Below, one piece after another: positions 45,005 to 55,934 of a DNA stretch of 64,000 nucleotides. Numbering within the stretch: the stretch's first letter is position 1; every line of letters starts with the position of its first letter. The translations under genes and the position numbers were made by a program. The notes beneath the pieces were generated by a model. That model was not told the origin of the DNA, searched no databases, and saw only the letters and a list, made by a program, of their open reading frames with translations. This DNA is from Terribacillus saccharophilus (GTDB lineage: Bacteria > Bacillota > Bacilli > Bacillales > Amphibacillaceae). The stretch covers positions 62,001 to 126,000 of the forward strand of contig FOCD01000004.1 of NCBI GenBank assembly GCA_900110015.1. Direction: 5' to 3'.

Positions 45005-45703
45005 TTAAGCGTAGATTGATTGATTTGCTAGCTGTTCGAGTTTTTCCCAGTCTTTTATAGATATTGCACTCTTGCTGCGTTCAATAATGCCTTCTTTAGC
45101 TAACGTAACAAGTAAACGGTTCACGTGCCGAGAGGTCGTCCCGATATGATCCGCAATATCGCTTGTTCGGCTAGTTGGCAATGGGCTGGTCAGCTGTCTG
45201 CCGTCATGCGCTGTCATCATACGCACTAGATAGCTTGCTAACCTGGTGAGAGCGCCGTGGGTCAGACTGAAGCTGAATGCTCTTGATTTAAGCTGGAACT
45301 TCTCTGTTACTTCGCTGAGCAGAAGCTGCAGAAAAGGCGGATATGCAGCCGCATATGTATGTAGTGAATCAATTGGTATCCCGATTAGATGGACATCACT
45401 AGCAGCCTCAACTGTATGTAATGCATCGATCTGCTTGATATATTCTATATCACCAAATAATTCGAAAGCTTGTTTGAATGAAACAATCAGTTTCTTGCCA
45501 TTCTCGGCAACGTAAGATACAGTAGCTTTCCCTTTTACAAGCAAATACAGCTGCGTTACGTGTTCTCCTTGTTCGCAGATAGCATCACCGGTACTGGCGC
45601 TGTATAAATGAAAATGATTTATCACTTCAGTTGGAAAGTGCTGCCTGATCTCATATTTCTCTACATAAGATTCCAGCAGTGTTGCGTTATGTATAAGCTG
45701 CAT
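45005..45703 (-). CDS. Crp/Fnr-family transcriptional regulator
   Basis: 232 residues: cyclic-nucleotide-type beta barrel (about 20-130; GDAICEQGEHVTQLYLLVKGKATVSY) and a C-terminal Crp HTH (SDIADHIGTTSRHVNRLLVTLAKEGIIERSKSAISI). There is no Cys cluster, so it is not an oxygen-sensing Fnr; it resembles YeiL-type regulators. A perfect palindrome lies upstream of its own promoter region. GAGGGCGGG precedes ATG 45703. Confidence 0.85.
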   Translation of the reverse strand: MQLIHNATLLESYVEKYEIRQHFPTEVINHFHLYSASTGDAICEQGEHVTQLYLLVKGKATVSYVAENGKKLIVSFKQAFELFGDIEYIKQIDALHTVEAASDVHLIGIPIDSLHTYAAAYPPFLQLLLSEVTEKFQLKSRAFSFSLTHGALTRLASYLVRMMTAHDGRQLTSPLPTSRTSDIADHIGTTSRHVNRLLVTLAKEGIIERSKSAISIKDWEKLEQLANQSIYA

Positions 45704-45754
45704 AAACAGGCCCGCCCTCTACTTATAGTATATGTTGGTAATTTGGAAAGGAAA

Positions 45755-45766
45755 GGACATATGTCC
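45755..45766. promoter_or_regulatory. Perfect 12-bp palindrome upstream of the Crp-type gene
   Basis: GGACATATGTCC lies about 52 bases upstream of the Crp-type start on the minus strand and upstream of a TATACT-like -10. It could be the binding site of that regulator, but Crp-family sites usually have a gap between half-sites. Confidence 0.4.
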
Positions 45767-45886
45767 CGATCGTATCATATCGTTATTTAATCAGCAAAGG
45801 ACGGAATAAATCATATCTTTTCCGAAACCTGTCTTCTTTTGCTTGAATGTAATTTATAGCAACATAGTGCCCTATTCCTTCTCATG

Positions 45887-45912
45887 TGTTATGCTAACTT
45901 ATACGAACATGT
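45887..45912 (+). promoter_or_regulatory. araR promoter with AraR box
   Basis: TGTTATGCT (45887-45895) is an extended -10. ACTTATACGAACATGT (45897-45912) follows at once and matches the boxes at the other arabinose promoters, so AraR should repress its own gene. Confidence 0.65.
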
Positions 45913-45932
45913 CAAGGAAGCTGGTGTTAGTT

Positions 45933-47063
45933 ATGCAGACAAAATATGCAATTGTAAAACAGGCAATCAAGTCCAAAATCCTCGATGGTACGTATGAGCC
46001 GCATGCTAAAATTCCATCGGAGAGCGAAATGATGAAGCAATTCGATGTGAGCCGTCATACGGTACGTCTTGCAATCGGGGAGCTGGTGAATGAGGGCTGG
46101 CTTTACCGTGAACAAGGTGCTGGAACATTCTGTGCTGATCGGTCGAAACAGCAGCTGCAGCAGAACGCTATGCAAAATAAAAATATTGCCATCGTAACGA
46201 CGTACATTTCAGATTATATTTTCCCATCGATCATCCGCGGAGCAGAAGCTTATTTAAGTGATCATGGCTATAATGTGAGCTTGTTTAATACGAATAATGA
46301 TCATGAAAAAGAGCGGGAGTATCTCGAACGAATTATCACTACTGGTTTTGATGGTGCTATTATTGAGCCGACTAAAAGTGCATCTGCCAATCCGAATATC
46401 AATTACTATTTGAATTTGGAGCGGCTGCAGATTCCATATATCATGATTAATGCTTATTACGATGCTTTGGAGCCGTATCGAGTGCTTGTCGATGATGAGC
46501 GTGGTGCGTTTCTGCAAACAGAGCATCTTATCAAGCAAGGGCATAGGGATATCATCGGCTTCTTTAAAACGGACGACATGCAGGGCACGCTGCGAATGAA
46601 AGGATACTTAAAAGCACATCGCGAATATAAAGTACCAATCAATCCGAAACATATCGTGACATACAACACAGAAGAAAAGCATGAAAAGCCAGTACAGGAG
46701 CTTGAAGCATTATTGAATCAAACAGATGCCAAGCCAACTGGATTAGTATGCTATAACGATGAACTGGCTATCAAACTGATTAATGTGCTACGGGAACGTA
46801 ATTTAAAAATTCCTCAGGATATGTCGATTGTAGGCTTTGATAATTCCTTCCTGACTGAATTATCGGAAGTGAAACTGACATCTGTTGAACATCCGAAAGC
46901 AGAGCTTGGCAGGGCGGCCGGCAAATTGATTCTGGATTTAATTGAGAGTAATCAAGGTAAGGGCTCTGAAGGGGCAATAGACAGTGTTGTGTTCCCGACA
47001 AAGCTAGTACCAAGGCAGTCGACACAAGCTATCAAAGCAGATACATTAGAAAAAATAAAGTAA
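45933..47063 (+). CDS. araR: Arabinose repressor AraR (GntR-type HTH fused to a LacI-type sensor)
   Basis: About 376 residues. The GntR winged helix is N-terminal (KYAIVKQAIKSKILDGTYEP, then ESEMMKQFDVSRHTVRLAIGELVNEGW), followed by a periplasmic-binding-type sugar sensor (from about 75; NIAIVTTYISDYIFPSIIRG) with the LacI-type ending VGFDNSFLTELSEVKLTSVEHP. This chimeric layout is that of B. subtilis AraR, which releases DNA on binding L-arabinose. Start is probably ATG 45933 or GTG 45924; the longer frame crosses the operator. Confidence 0.92.
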   Translation: MQTKYAIVKQAIKSKILDGTYEPHAKIPSESEMMKQFDVSRHTVRLAIGELVNEGWLYREQGAGTFCADRSKQQLQQNAMQNKNIAIVTTYISDYIFPSIIRGAEAYLSDHGYNVSLFNTNNDHEKEREYLERIITTGFDGAIIEPTKSASANPNINYYLNLERLQIPYIMINAYYDALEPYRVLVDDERGAFLQTEHLIKQGHRDIIGFFKTDDMQGTLRMKGYLKAHREYKVPINPKHIVTYNTEEKHEKPVQELEALLNQTDAKPTGLVCYNDELAIKLINVLRERNLKIPQDMSIVGFDNSFLTELSEVKLTSVEHPKAELGRAAGKLILDLIESNQGKGSEGAIDSVVFPTKLVPRQSTQAIKADTLEKIK

Positions 47064-47099
47064 ACAGATGGAGCTGAGTTAATCAGCTCTATTTTTATA

Positions 47100-47210
47100 A
47101 CTTGTTGAACAAGTATTCTTCATAATTTCTATTTATAAAATCTTGTTCGTATAAGTTGTGAAGATATTAACCTGAAACTTATTGACTGATTAGGGCAGCG
47201 GTGATAGGAT
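47100..47210 (+). promoter_or_regulatory. araN-like promoter with two AraR boxes
   Basis: ACTTGTTGAACAAGT (47100-47114, perfect palindrome) and TCTTGTTCGTATAAGT (47141-47156) are about 41 bases apart centre to centre, about four helical turns. TTGACT (47182-47187) and TAGGAT (47205-47210) with 17-base spacing form a candidate promoter further on, leaving a leader of about 150 bases. This spacing suits cooperative AraR binding. Confidence 0.6.
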
Positions 47211-47313
47211 ATACATAACACGCATCGTATAGGCTGACGCATCTAAATGTATGCGCTATCATCTAGACCGATCCTCAGTTAGCCGAGTACGGAAAGGGAG
47301 GTATGACCTCTTT

Positions 47314-47327
47314 AGTAAACGCTTTCA
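47314..47327 (+). promoter_or_regulatory. cre site upstream of the araN-like gene
   Basis: AGTAAACGCTTTCA matches the cre consensus in 13 of 14 positions, about 40 bases before the start codon, a roadblock position. A small GGAAAGGGAGGT / ACCTCTTT hairpin directly precedes it. Confidence 0.65.
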
Positions 47328-47366
47328 ATTTCTGCTTATTGAGTCCAAAAATGAGGGGGTAGCTTT

Positions 47367-48704
47367 ATGAAGAAGGTCTTGAAGACGCTGATGATCGGTT
47401 TGATGGTCATTGTATTGGTTGCTTGCAGCAAAGGTGGAAGTGGCGGTGGCAGTGAAGCGGATGAAACGGAAGTTGTTGGTGCAGATCTGGAGAATGCAAC
47501 AGAATTGACTTATTGGACATTTGTCGGTCAGCATATGGATTTATTCAAAGATTCAGCAGAACGCTGGAATGAAGAATTTCCGGACCGACCAATCAAGCTC
47601 GTAGCTGAAACGTATCCGTACGATAATATGCATAATAACTTGCTGCTTAGTTTGCAATCAGGTAAAGGAGCACCAGATATAGCGGATATTGAATTAAGCA
47701 AGTTTCCGAACTTTTTACAAGGAACACCGCAGCTTGAAGCAATGAACGAATATGTGGAGCCAGTCCTTGCTGATTCCGTTGAAGCTCGTTTTGATCTATA
47801 TGCGAAGGAGGGCGATTATTATGGCGTTCCAACTCATGTAGGTGCAACTGTTATGTATTATAATACAGAAATTATGGAGCAAGCTGGAGTGGATATCGAT
47901 TCCATCCAGACATGGGATGACTTCGTGGAAGCCGGTAAACAAGTGACAGAAAACACAGATGCTGTTATGTGGAACGTCGGTACAGGTGACTTCCTCATGG
48001 ATTTGTGGCCGATGGTTTCCCAGCAAGATTCCGATTTCTTTGATGCAGAAGGCAATTTGACATTGGATAACGAAACCAACGTTAAGACCCTTCAATTCTT
48101 GTATGATGCTATTTATACAGAGAAAATCGCTGAACTTACTCCTGGTGGAATGAACCAATCAGAGGATTTCTATAAGTATTATTCGGAAGGAAAGGCAGCT
48201 GCCATACTAGCACCGCTTTGGTATATGGGACGTTTTGTTGACAACATGCCAGAAATGGAAGGCAAAATTGCCATCAAGCCGCTTCCTGCATGGGAAGAAG
48301 GCGGTAAACGTTCTGCAGGTATGGGCGGTACCGGTACGGTCGTGACCAATCAGTCAGAAGAGACGGATTTGGCGAAGGAATTCCTGGCGTATACCAAGCT
48401 GTCGGAAGAAGGAAGCATCAATCTATGGAAGGTTCTCGGATTTGACCCGCCTCGCTGGGATGTATGGGAAAGTGAAGCAGTCAAAGAAGATAATAAGTAT
48501 TATCAATTCTTCGGTGATGGCATCTTCGATATGCTCTTAGAGGTTAAAGATGAGATCAACACACTGAATATCACCGAAAATACACCGGATGTTTCGACGG
48601 AGTATAATACGATAATCGCAGATTCTGTGCTGAGACAGAAGAATAAGACTCCTGAGGAAGCAATGAAAGAAGCTGCTGATAAGATTGAAAGTACGATGAA
48701 GTAA
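47367..48704 (+). CDS. araN: Arabino-oligosaccharide-binding lipoprotein (AraN-like)
   Basis: 445 residues of the family 1 binding proteins. The signal peptide ends in the lipobox LVAC (Cys20) followed by a Gly/Ser linker. ELTYWTFVGQHMDLFKDSAERWNEEFPDRPIKL and SGKGAPDIADIELSKFPNFL agree with B. subtilis AraN as I recall it. It captures arabinose oligomers for AraPQ, which are encoded further on. It is separated from them by a terminator and a second promoter, so it is its own transcription unit. GAGGGGG precedes ATG 47367. Confidence 0.9.
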   Translation: MKKVLKTLMIGLMVIVLVACSKGGSGGGSEADETEVVGADLENATELTYWTFVGQHMDLFKDSAERWNEEFPDRPIKLVAETYPYDNMHNNLLLSLQSGKGAPDIADIELSKFPNFLQGTPQLEAMNEYVEPVLADSVEARFDLYAKEGDYYGVPTHVGATVMYYNTEIMEQAGVDIDSIQTWDDFVEAGKQVTENTDAVMWNVGTGDFLMDLWPMVSQQDSDFFDAEGNLTLDNETNVKTLQFLYDAIYTEKIAELTPGGMNQSEDFYKYYSEGKAAAILAPLWYMGRFVDNMPEMEGKIAIKPLPAWEEGGKRSAGMGGTGTVVTNQSEETDLAKEFLAYTKLSEEGSINLWKVLGFDPPRWDVWESEAVKEDNKYYQFFGDGIFDMLLEVKDEINTLNITENTPDVSTEYNTIIADSVLRQKNKTPEEAMKEAADKIESTMK

Positions 48705-48716
48705 TAACTGGACTCT

Positions 48717-48752
48717 AGAACCCCAAGCAGCACTATCGCAGCTTGGGGTTCT
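48717..48752 (+). terminator. Terminator after araN
   Basis: AGAACCCCAAGC pairs perfectly with GCTTGGGGTTCT around a 12-base loop; the T tail is short. Confidence 0.8.
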
Positions 48753-48782
48753 TATATTATTTCCAACTAATACAAAAAACGC

Positions 48783-48880
48783 TTGTTTTTATAGACGCAT
48801 CTGTCTATACTGAATATATAAACTTATACGTACATATTTCTAGTTAAGGAGATTGCAGGAGGAATATGTTCGTACGTGAT
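48783..48880 (+). promoter_or_regulatory. Promoter of the arabinosidase operon with two AraR boxes
   Basis: TTGTTT (48783-48788) and TATACT (48806-48811) are 17 bases apart. ACTTATACGTACATAT (48822-48837) and ATGTTCGTACGTGAT (48866-48880) are AraR-like boxes, again about 43 bases apart. Both lie downstream of the expected start, so AraR would block elongation or escape. Confidence 0.68.
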
Positions 48881-48913
48881 GCGAGATGTGTCACCTTCTT
48901 TTTTTACCTTAAT

Positions 48914-48927
48914 TGTAAGCGTTATCA
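48914..48927 (+). promoter_or_regulatory. Perfect cre site before the first GH51 gene
   Basis: TGTAAGCGTTATCA fits the cre consensus TGWAANCGNTNWCA at every position. It lies about 100 bases after the promoter and 25 bases before the GH51 start, so CcpA would act as a roadblock over the whole operon. Confidence 0.8.
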
Positions 48928-48951
48928 AAAAAGAAAGAGGAGTGGGGATAA

Positions 48952-50472
<1,521 letters not shown>

Positions 50473-50490
50473 GGGTGAGGGGGGATTGTG

Positions 50491-51429
50491 ATGAATACAG
50501 TTACGCCAGTATCACCGGTGAGAACGCGGAAGAAACAGAATAAGTTCCTCCGGTTTCTGAATTCAAAAAAGGTAGTACCATTCGTTTTCATATCGCCATT
50601 TGTACTGTCACTGCTTCTTTTCACAGTGTATCCGGCTATCCAGGGAGTTATCATGAGTTTCCAGAGTGTACTCCCGGGACAAGTGGAATTCATTGGGATG
50701 AGCAACTATGAGCGCGTCTTTAACCCAACGTTTTACAGAGCTGTCTCAAATACAACTGCTTATGTAGTACTTACCGTACTGATTTTGACTATCATACCGA
50801 TGGTGCTTGCGGTAATTCTGAATTCGAAGCATGTTCGCTTCCGGACGATTTTCCGAGCTTCACTCTTTATCCCGGCACTTACATCGACGATCGTCGGCGG
50901 TATGATCTTCCGCTTCATGTTCAGTGAGCAGGAAAGCGCTGTTGCTAACCAGCTCATTGGGGTGTTCGGCTTTGATCCACTGAAATGGATGTTCACGCCA
51001 TGGGCAGCAATCGGCCTTATGGTAATGCTCGCCTGCTGGCGCTGGATCGGCGTAAATATCCTTTACTTCCTAGCAGCCTTACAAAATGTACCGGATGAAA
51101 TGTACGAAGCAGCCGAAATTGATGGTGCTACCAGATTCCAGCGCTTCCGTTTCATTACGATGCCAATGCTTAAGCCGATTATCATTTTCGTTAGTACGAT
51201 CACGATCATCAACGGCTTCCGTATGTTTGAAGAAAGCTACGTATTCTGGGCTGTTGGTTCACCTGGTAACATTGGTCTCTCGATTGCTGCTTACATTTAC
51301 CAGCAAGGTATCCAGCAGAATGATATGGGCTTCGGTGCTGCGCTTGGCGTCGTATTAATGCTCATCATCTTCGTAATCAGTATTATCTATTTAATTGCTA
51401 CCGGCACATTCAAGAAGGGGGATCGATGA
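50491..51429 (+). CDS. araP: Arabino-oligosaccharide ABC permease AraP
   Basis: About 312 residues with a basic N-tail and six TM segments. The EAA loop (MYEAAEIDGATRFQRFRFITMPML) is intact. It follows abfA by about 18 bases, and ATG 50491 has a GAGGGGGG site. With AraQ it forms the channel for the AraN-type binder. Confidence 0.88.
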   Translation: MNTVTPVSPVRTRKKQNKFLRFLNSKKVVPFVFISPFVLSLLLFTVYPAIQGVIMSFQSVLPGQVEFIGMSNYERVFNPTFYRAVSNTTAYVVLTVLILTIIPMVLAVILNSKHVRFRTIFRASLFIPALTSTIVGGMIFRFMFSEQESAVANQLIGVFGFDPLKWMFTPWAAIGLMVMLACWRWIGVNILYFLAALQNVPDEMYEAAEIDGATRFQRFRFITMPMLKPIIIFVSTITIINGFRMFEESYVFWAVGSPGNIGLSIAAYIYQQGIQQNDMGFGAALGVVLMLIIFVISIIYLIATGTFKKGDR

Positions 51430-52268
51430 TGAAAAAGAATAACAACAAACTACTGGGAGTTGTCGCTACTGTTGTCATGGCTATTGTCAGTTTGATAGCA
51501 CTTTTCCCGATCATCAGTATCGTGCTGTCCTCGTTCATTCCTTCCGCCTCCTTGATGCGAAACGGTATTTCTTTCAGCTTCCCTTGGGATGAACTGACAC
51601 TTAGCAATTACACGTACATCTTTACACAATCAGCAGAATATTGGACTTGGTATGGAAACAGTCTTTGGATTTCTGCATTGATGATTGTTTTGTCCCTGTT
51701 CTTTTCATCCATGGTTGGTTATGCGCTGGCGATGTATGACTTTAAAGGAAGCAACATTTTCTTTGTCGCTGTCGTATTCATCCTGATGGTGCCCTTTGAA
51801 ATCCTGATGCTGCCGTTATTCCAGTTGATGATCGATATGACGCTGATTGATACGTATCTAGGCGTGATTCTTCCAGGTGTCGTTGCTCCGGTAGCAGTCT
51901 TCTTCTTCCGGCAATATGCACTTGGTTTGCCTAAAGAACTAATGGACGCTGCCCGGATTGACGGATCGACTGAATACGGTATCTTCTTTAAAATCATGCT
52001 GCCGCTAATGGGACCGTCCTTGGCAGCGATGGCAATCCTGCAAGGGCTTGGCAGCTGGAATAACTTCCTATGGCCATTACTCGTACTTCGTTCGAATGAT
52101 ATGTTCACGCTCCCGCTCGGATTGGCAACACTGCTTACGCCGTATGGTAATAACTATGATGTGTTGATTGCGGGATCTGTTATGACAATTATTCCGATTG
52201 TGATTCTGTTCTTCTTCTTCCAGCGCTATTTCATTTCCGGATTGACTGTGGGCGGTGTCAAAGGCTGA
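51426..52268 (+). CDS. araQ: Arabino-oligosaccharide ABC permease AraQ
   Basis: 280 residues, six TM segments, EAA loop LPKELMDAARIDGSTEYGIFFKIMLPLM and the typical end FISGLTVGGVKG. Its ATG overlaps the araP stop by 4 bases. No ATPase gene is present in the locus; the general MsmX-type ATPase is presumably used. Confidence 0.88.
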   Translation: MMKKNNNKLLGVVATVVMAIVSLIALFPIISIVLSSFIPSASLMRNGISFSFPWDELTLSNYTYIFTQSAEYWTWYGNSLWISALMIVLSLFFSSMVGYALAMYDFKGSNIFFVAVVFILMVPFEILMLPLFQLMIDMTLIDTYLGVILPGVVAPVAVFFFRQYALGLPKELMDAARIDGSTEYGIFFKIMLPLMGPSLAAMAILQGLGSWNNFLWPLLVLRSNDMFTLPLGLATLLTPYGNNYDVLIAGSVMTIIPIVILFFFFQRYFISGLTVGGVKG

Positions 52269-52301
52269 ATCATGAGCTTTAATTAGAAAGGAGTTAGAAC
52301 C

Positions 52302-52925
52302 ATGCTGAAGAAAGTGATGAGTAATCTCGATAAGTCTCTTTTGTGGATCACCCGATTTGCACACTTGAATGCACTGTTTCTGCTATACAGCCTCTTAGGT
52401 CTGGCCGTTGCCGGTGCAGCTCCGGCAACGGTAGCTGCCTTGCAGGTTTCCCGCCGGATACTTAATGGAGAAGAAGTAAAGGTGCACCAAGCATTCCATA
52501 AAGCATTTAAACAGGAGTTCTGGTCAGCAAACAAATTAGGGTGGCTCCTTGGAGCAGCGGGTTTCATCCTGTATACAAACTATCTGCTTATCAGACAGGC
52601 GGATGGGCAGTTATTCTTCCTGGTGCCTTTCCTTTTCTATGTGCTCATTTTCTGCTATATGACGGTTGTGCTCTGGAGTTTTCCGCTGCTGGCAAATTAT
52701 AAGTCAGGTACGTTCCAGGTCATTAGGAGTGCGTTCATCATTGGACTGACAAGGTTCCATATGACGCTATCGATCGGTGTACTTCTGTTCGCGCTTTTGT
52801 ATCATAGCATCGGCTTGCCGGTGCTGCTGCTGTTCTTTTGTTTCAGTGTCAGTGCTTTTGGCTGGATGTGGCTGAGCATGAAGGTATTCTCCACGATGAA
52901 ACACAAAGAACAGTTAGCCAGTTAG
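52302..52925 (+). CDS. YesL-family (DUF624) membrane protein
   Basis: 207 residues with about five TM segments. The [21 protein letters not shown] motif (near 38-58) is the mark of the family, which is regularly found beside oligosaccharide ABC transporters in Bacillus, with unknown function. AAAGGAG precedes ATG 52302. It lies between araQ and the second GH51. Confidence 0.85.
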   Translation: MLKKVMSNLDKSLLWITRFAHLNALFLLYSLLGLAVAGAAPATVAALQVSRRILNGEEVKVHQAFHKAFKQEFWSANKLGWLLGAAGFILYTNYLLIRQADGQLFFLVPFLFYVLIFCYMTVVLWSFPLLANYKSGTFQVIRSAFIIGLTRFHMTLSIGVLLFALLYHSIGLPVLLLFFCFSVSAFGWMWLSMKVFSTMKHKEQLAS

Positions 52926-52953
52926 TTTATTTTTGATAGATTGGAGCGATAAC

Positions 52954-54444
52954 ATGTCGACAAAATTGATCATTCAAGCTGATGTCACAGAAGGAAAAAT
53001 AAATAAAAACATTTACGGACATTTCGCGGAGCATCTCGGAAGAGGAATATATGAAGGAATCTGGGTCGGAGAGGATTCTTCCATACCAAATACAAAAGGC
53101 ATCCGCAACGATGTACTTGAGGCACTCCAAAAGCTGAACATCCCGGTATTACGGTGGCCTGGGGGTTGTTTTGCAGATGAATATCACTGGAAAGACGGAG
53201 TTGGCCCTCGTGAAGAGCGCAAGCGTATGGTGAATACCCATTGGGGAGGAGTTGTGGAGAATAACCATTTCGGGACACATGAATTCTTCACGCTTTGCGA
53301 GCTGCTCGGAGCAGAGCCATACATTTGCGGAAACGTTGGCAGCGGTACTGTCCAGGAAATGTCGGAGTGGGTCGAGTACATGACATTTGATGGCGAATCG
53401 CCGATGACAGCTTGGCGTCAGGAGAACGGTCGCGAGGAGCCGTGGAAGCTGACGTATTTCGGGGTTGGTAATGAAAACTGGGGCTGCGGCGGAAATATGC
53501 GGCCGGAATATTACGCTGATTTGTATCGTCGCTATCAGACATATGTACGCAATTACGGCGACAACAAGCTGTATAAGATTGCCGGCGGTGCCAATGTTGA
53601 TGATTACAAGTGGACAGAGACACTCATGCAAGAAGCAGCACCGATGATGGATGGATTAAGCCTTCATTATTACACGATTCCAGGTGATTTCTGGCTTGGT
53701 AAGGGCTCTGCTACTGATTTTTCCGAAGACGAATGGCATCTGACGCTGAAGCGTGCGCTTCATATTGAAGAGTTGATTGAGAAGCATGGCACTATCATGG
53801 ATAAATACGATCCTGAGAAACGCGTCGGGCTGATCATCGATGAGTGGGGAACTTGGTTCGACGTGGAACCTGGTACTAACCCAGGCTTCCTGTATCAGCA
53901 AAATACAATCCGTGACGCGCTCGTAGCTGGTGCTTCACTCAATATCTTCAATAACCATAGTGAACGCGTTCAGATGGCTAATATCGCGCAAACAGTCAAC
54001 GTATTGCAAGCGATGATCTTGACAGAAGGTCAGGAAATGATCAAGACACCGACGTATCATGTGTTTGATTTGTATCAAGTACATCAAGATGCGGAACGTC
54101 TTTCCTCCCATCTGGAATCAGATGAAATAAAGCATGGCGAATTGGCATATCCAACTGTCAGTACTTCTGTATCGAGAGGAAAAGACGGCAAAATTCATAT
54201 TAGCTTCTGTAATCTGGACCACACAAATGAAGTTACAGTAAATACAGAGCTTCGCGGTGCAACACTCGGAACTGTAAGCGGCAAAATTCTCGCATCAGAC
54301 AAGAGAGATGCCCGTAATACATTCGATTCGCCTAATGACGTTGAGGTAGTGTCGTTTACGAATTTCGCCGAGCAGGATGGCGGATTACAAGTTACTTTAC
54401 CAGCAATGAGCGTGACCGTTTTGACAATCGAGGAGGGTGCCTGA
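52954..54444 (+). CDS. Second intracellular alpha-L-arabinofuranosidase, GH51
   Basis: 496 residues. Acid/base Glu174 ([11 protein letters not shown]) and nucleophile Glu297 ([10 protein letters not shown]) are present. It differs clearly from the first GH51 in the operon (for example [20 protein letters not shown] and a [20 protein letters not shown] stretch) and resembles AbfB/Abf2 of B. subtilis, which prefers other linkages. ATG 52954 follows TTGGAG at 8 bases; the ORF could be extended to 52933 but that overlaps this site. Confidence 0.92.
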   Translation: MSTKLIIQADVTEGKINKNIYGHFAEHLGRGIYEGIWVGEDSSIPNTKGIRNDVLEALQKLNIPVLRWPGGCFADEYHWKDGVGPREERKRMVNTHWGGVVENNHFGTHEFFTLCELLGAEPYICGNVGSGTVQEMSEWVEYMTFDGESPMTAWRQENGREEPWKLTYFGVGNENWGCGGNMRPEYYADLYRRYQTYVRNYGDNKLYKIAGGANVDDYKWTETLMQEAAPMMDGLSLHYYTIPGDFWLGKGSATDFSEDEWHLTLKRALHIEELIEKHGTIMDKYDPEKRVGLIIDEWGTWFDVEPGTNPGFLYQQNTIRDALVAGASLNIFNNHSERVQMANIAQTVNVLQAMILTEGQEMIKTPTYHVFDLYQVHQDAERLSSHLESDEIKHGELAYPTVSTSVSRGKDGKIHISFCNLDHTNEVTVNTELRGATLGTVSGKILASDKRDARNTFDSPNDVEVVSFTNFAEQDGGLQVTLPAMSVTVLTIEEGA

Positions 54445-55658
54445 TGCAGTTATCGGCAGATATGCTGGCACTAGCAGATGAATATGGGATAAATCCTTCC
54501 ACTTTTCCGCTTCTGCAAGTGGAAGGTGGAGCACTCACATCAATCGGAGCTTACTTGAATGAGAAGGGCTTGAGCAAAGCTGTCCTTATTATGGATGCTC
54601 AGACTAGAGCAGCCGCAGGTGACAAACTGGCAGCGCTGCTTGAAAGAGAGAACATCCATGTTCAGACGATTGAACTTTTAGCGAATCACCACGGTCAAGT
54701 GAATGCTGATGAAGCTTCGCTTGTACAGGTGCTTGTTGAAACGCCGGGGGATATAGATGTCCTCTTAGCAGTGGGGGCGGGAACGATTCATGATATTACC
54801 CGTTTCTGCAGTCAGAAGCTTTCCATTCCATTCGTGGCAGTTCCGACAGCAGCATCAGTCGATGGCTTCACCTCCAAAGGTGCGCCACTAATCCTGCGGG
54901 GAGTGAAGCAAACGATCCAGACAGCCGCACCGATAGCGGTGTTTGCCGATTTGGATGTGTTATGTGCAGCTCCCCGGCCACTTACTGCAGCTGGTTTCGG
55001 AGATATTTTAGGAAAGTTCACCTCACTGCTTGATTGGGAAATCTCTGCAAGAGTCGGAGGAGAACCCTATAATGCACTGGCTGCCAAAATGACACGACAT
55101 TCGCTAGATACTTGTGTCGATCATGTCGAGGAAATAGCCAAGGCGGATGAAGCTGGCATACGAATTTTGATGGAAGCATTAATCGAGTCTGGTCTTGTCA
55201 TGCAGGTGTTGGATTTCTCCCGACCTGCTTCAGGAGCAGAGCATCATTTGTCCCATTATTGGGAGATGCATTTGCTTGAAACGGATAAACGGCAGCTTCT
55301 ACATGGAGCTAAAGTTGGTGTTGCTTGCAGCATTATTACGGAACTATACAAAGATTGGATTGAGCAGTTTAATCCTTCAGAAGCAAAAGGAGCTTATGCT
55401 CCAGGGTTACAGGAGCATTGGGAAGAAATCAGCTTGATGATTGCTGCACTCCCGACGCCGGAAGCACTGCAATACTATTTGTACCAGGTCGGAGCACCTG
55501 CTTCTGCTGAGGAAATTGGAATTGGTTCAGGGCTTGTACAGAACAGCTTGAATGAAGCGTACCATCTGCGTGATCGCTGTACTGGTCTGCTTCTTATCAA
55601 TCAATTCAAGAACAAGCAGATCAGCTACCCACTGCAGGATCGGATCAGCAGTCAATGA
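54444..55658 (+). CDS. araM: Glycerol-1-phosphate dehydrogenase (AraM/EgsA)
   Basis: 404 residues of the iron-dependent dehydrogenase superfamily. VLLAVGAGTIHDITRFCSQKLSIPFVAVPTAASVDGFTS and the metal-binding His stretch EHHLSHYWEM are clear. The enzyme makes glycerol-1-phosphate, an archaeal-type lipid precursor found in Bacillus as heptaprenyl-glyceryl phosphate precursor. Its ATG shares one base with the previous TGA. B. subtilis keeps araM in its arabinose operon as well, without an obvious pathway link. Confidence 0.92.
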   Translation: MQLSADMLALADEYGINPSTFPLLQVEGGALTSIGAYLNEKGLSKAVLIMDAQTRAAAGDKLAALLERENIHVQTIELLANHHGQVNADEASLVQVLVETPGDIDVLLAVGAGTIHDITRFCSQKLSIPFVAVPTAASVDGFTSKGAPLILRGVKQTIQTAAPIAVFADLDVLCAAPRPLTAAGFGDILGKFTSLLDWEISARVGGEPYNALAAKMTRHSLDTCVDHVEEIAKADEAGIRILMEALIESGLVMQVLDFSRPASGAEHHLSHYWEMHLLETDKRQLLHGAKVGVACSIITELYKDWIEQFNPSEAKGAYAPGLQEHWEEISLMIAALPTPEALQYYLYQVGAPASAEEIGIGSGLVQNSLNEAYHLRDRCTGLLLINQFKNKQISYPLQDRISSQ

Positions 55659-55912
55659 CTTGCCGGACTTGCCTGCAAAAGAAAAGCTATACAGCGGAGG
55701 AAGTGACTGCACTTGTTGCAGATCAACTAGCAATGGAACCCGTTTTGGCTGAAGAAAGCATCGTGTCTGCTCGATTAGAAATATGTTCAAATTGTCCGTC
55801 GCTTACAGCAGACCATACCTGTGCTCGCTGCGGTTGTTTTGTAGCTTTCCGAGCCTCCCTTCCGTATAAACGCTGCCCAGATCCTGACGGGAATCGCTGG
55901 CAGCAGGTATAA
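55655..55912 (+). CDS. Small Cys-rich protein (DUF6171-like zinc-ribbon)
   Basis: 85 residues with Cys3/Cys6 at the start (MTCRTC) and a cluster in the C-terminal half (ICSNCPSL, HTCARCGCFV, KRCPDPD). Such spacing suggests one or two bound zinc ions. It resembles DUF6171 proteins as I recall them. Its ATG overlaps the araM stop by 4 bases, and it is followed by araL, so it is a true member of the arabinose operon. Function unknown. Confidence 0.75.
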   Translation: MTCRTCLQKKSYTAEEVTALVADQLAMEPVLAEESIVSARLEICSNCPSLTADHTCARCGCFVAFRASLPYKRCPDPDGNRWQQV

Positions 55913-55934
55913 TCAAAGCAAGGAGGCGATAGTT

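Noticed and set aside
52062-52567. Minus-strand frames across araQ and the YesL-type gene
   Set aside because: Shadow frames of permease genes with no ribosome site or domain.
54444-55658. AraM as a simple alcohol dehydrogenase
   Set aside because: The long GAGTIHD and EHHLSHYWEM motifs and operon position fit glycerol-1-phosphate dehydrogenase much better.
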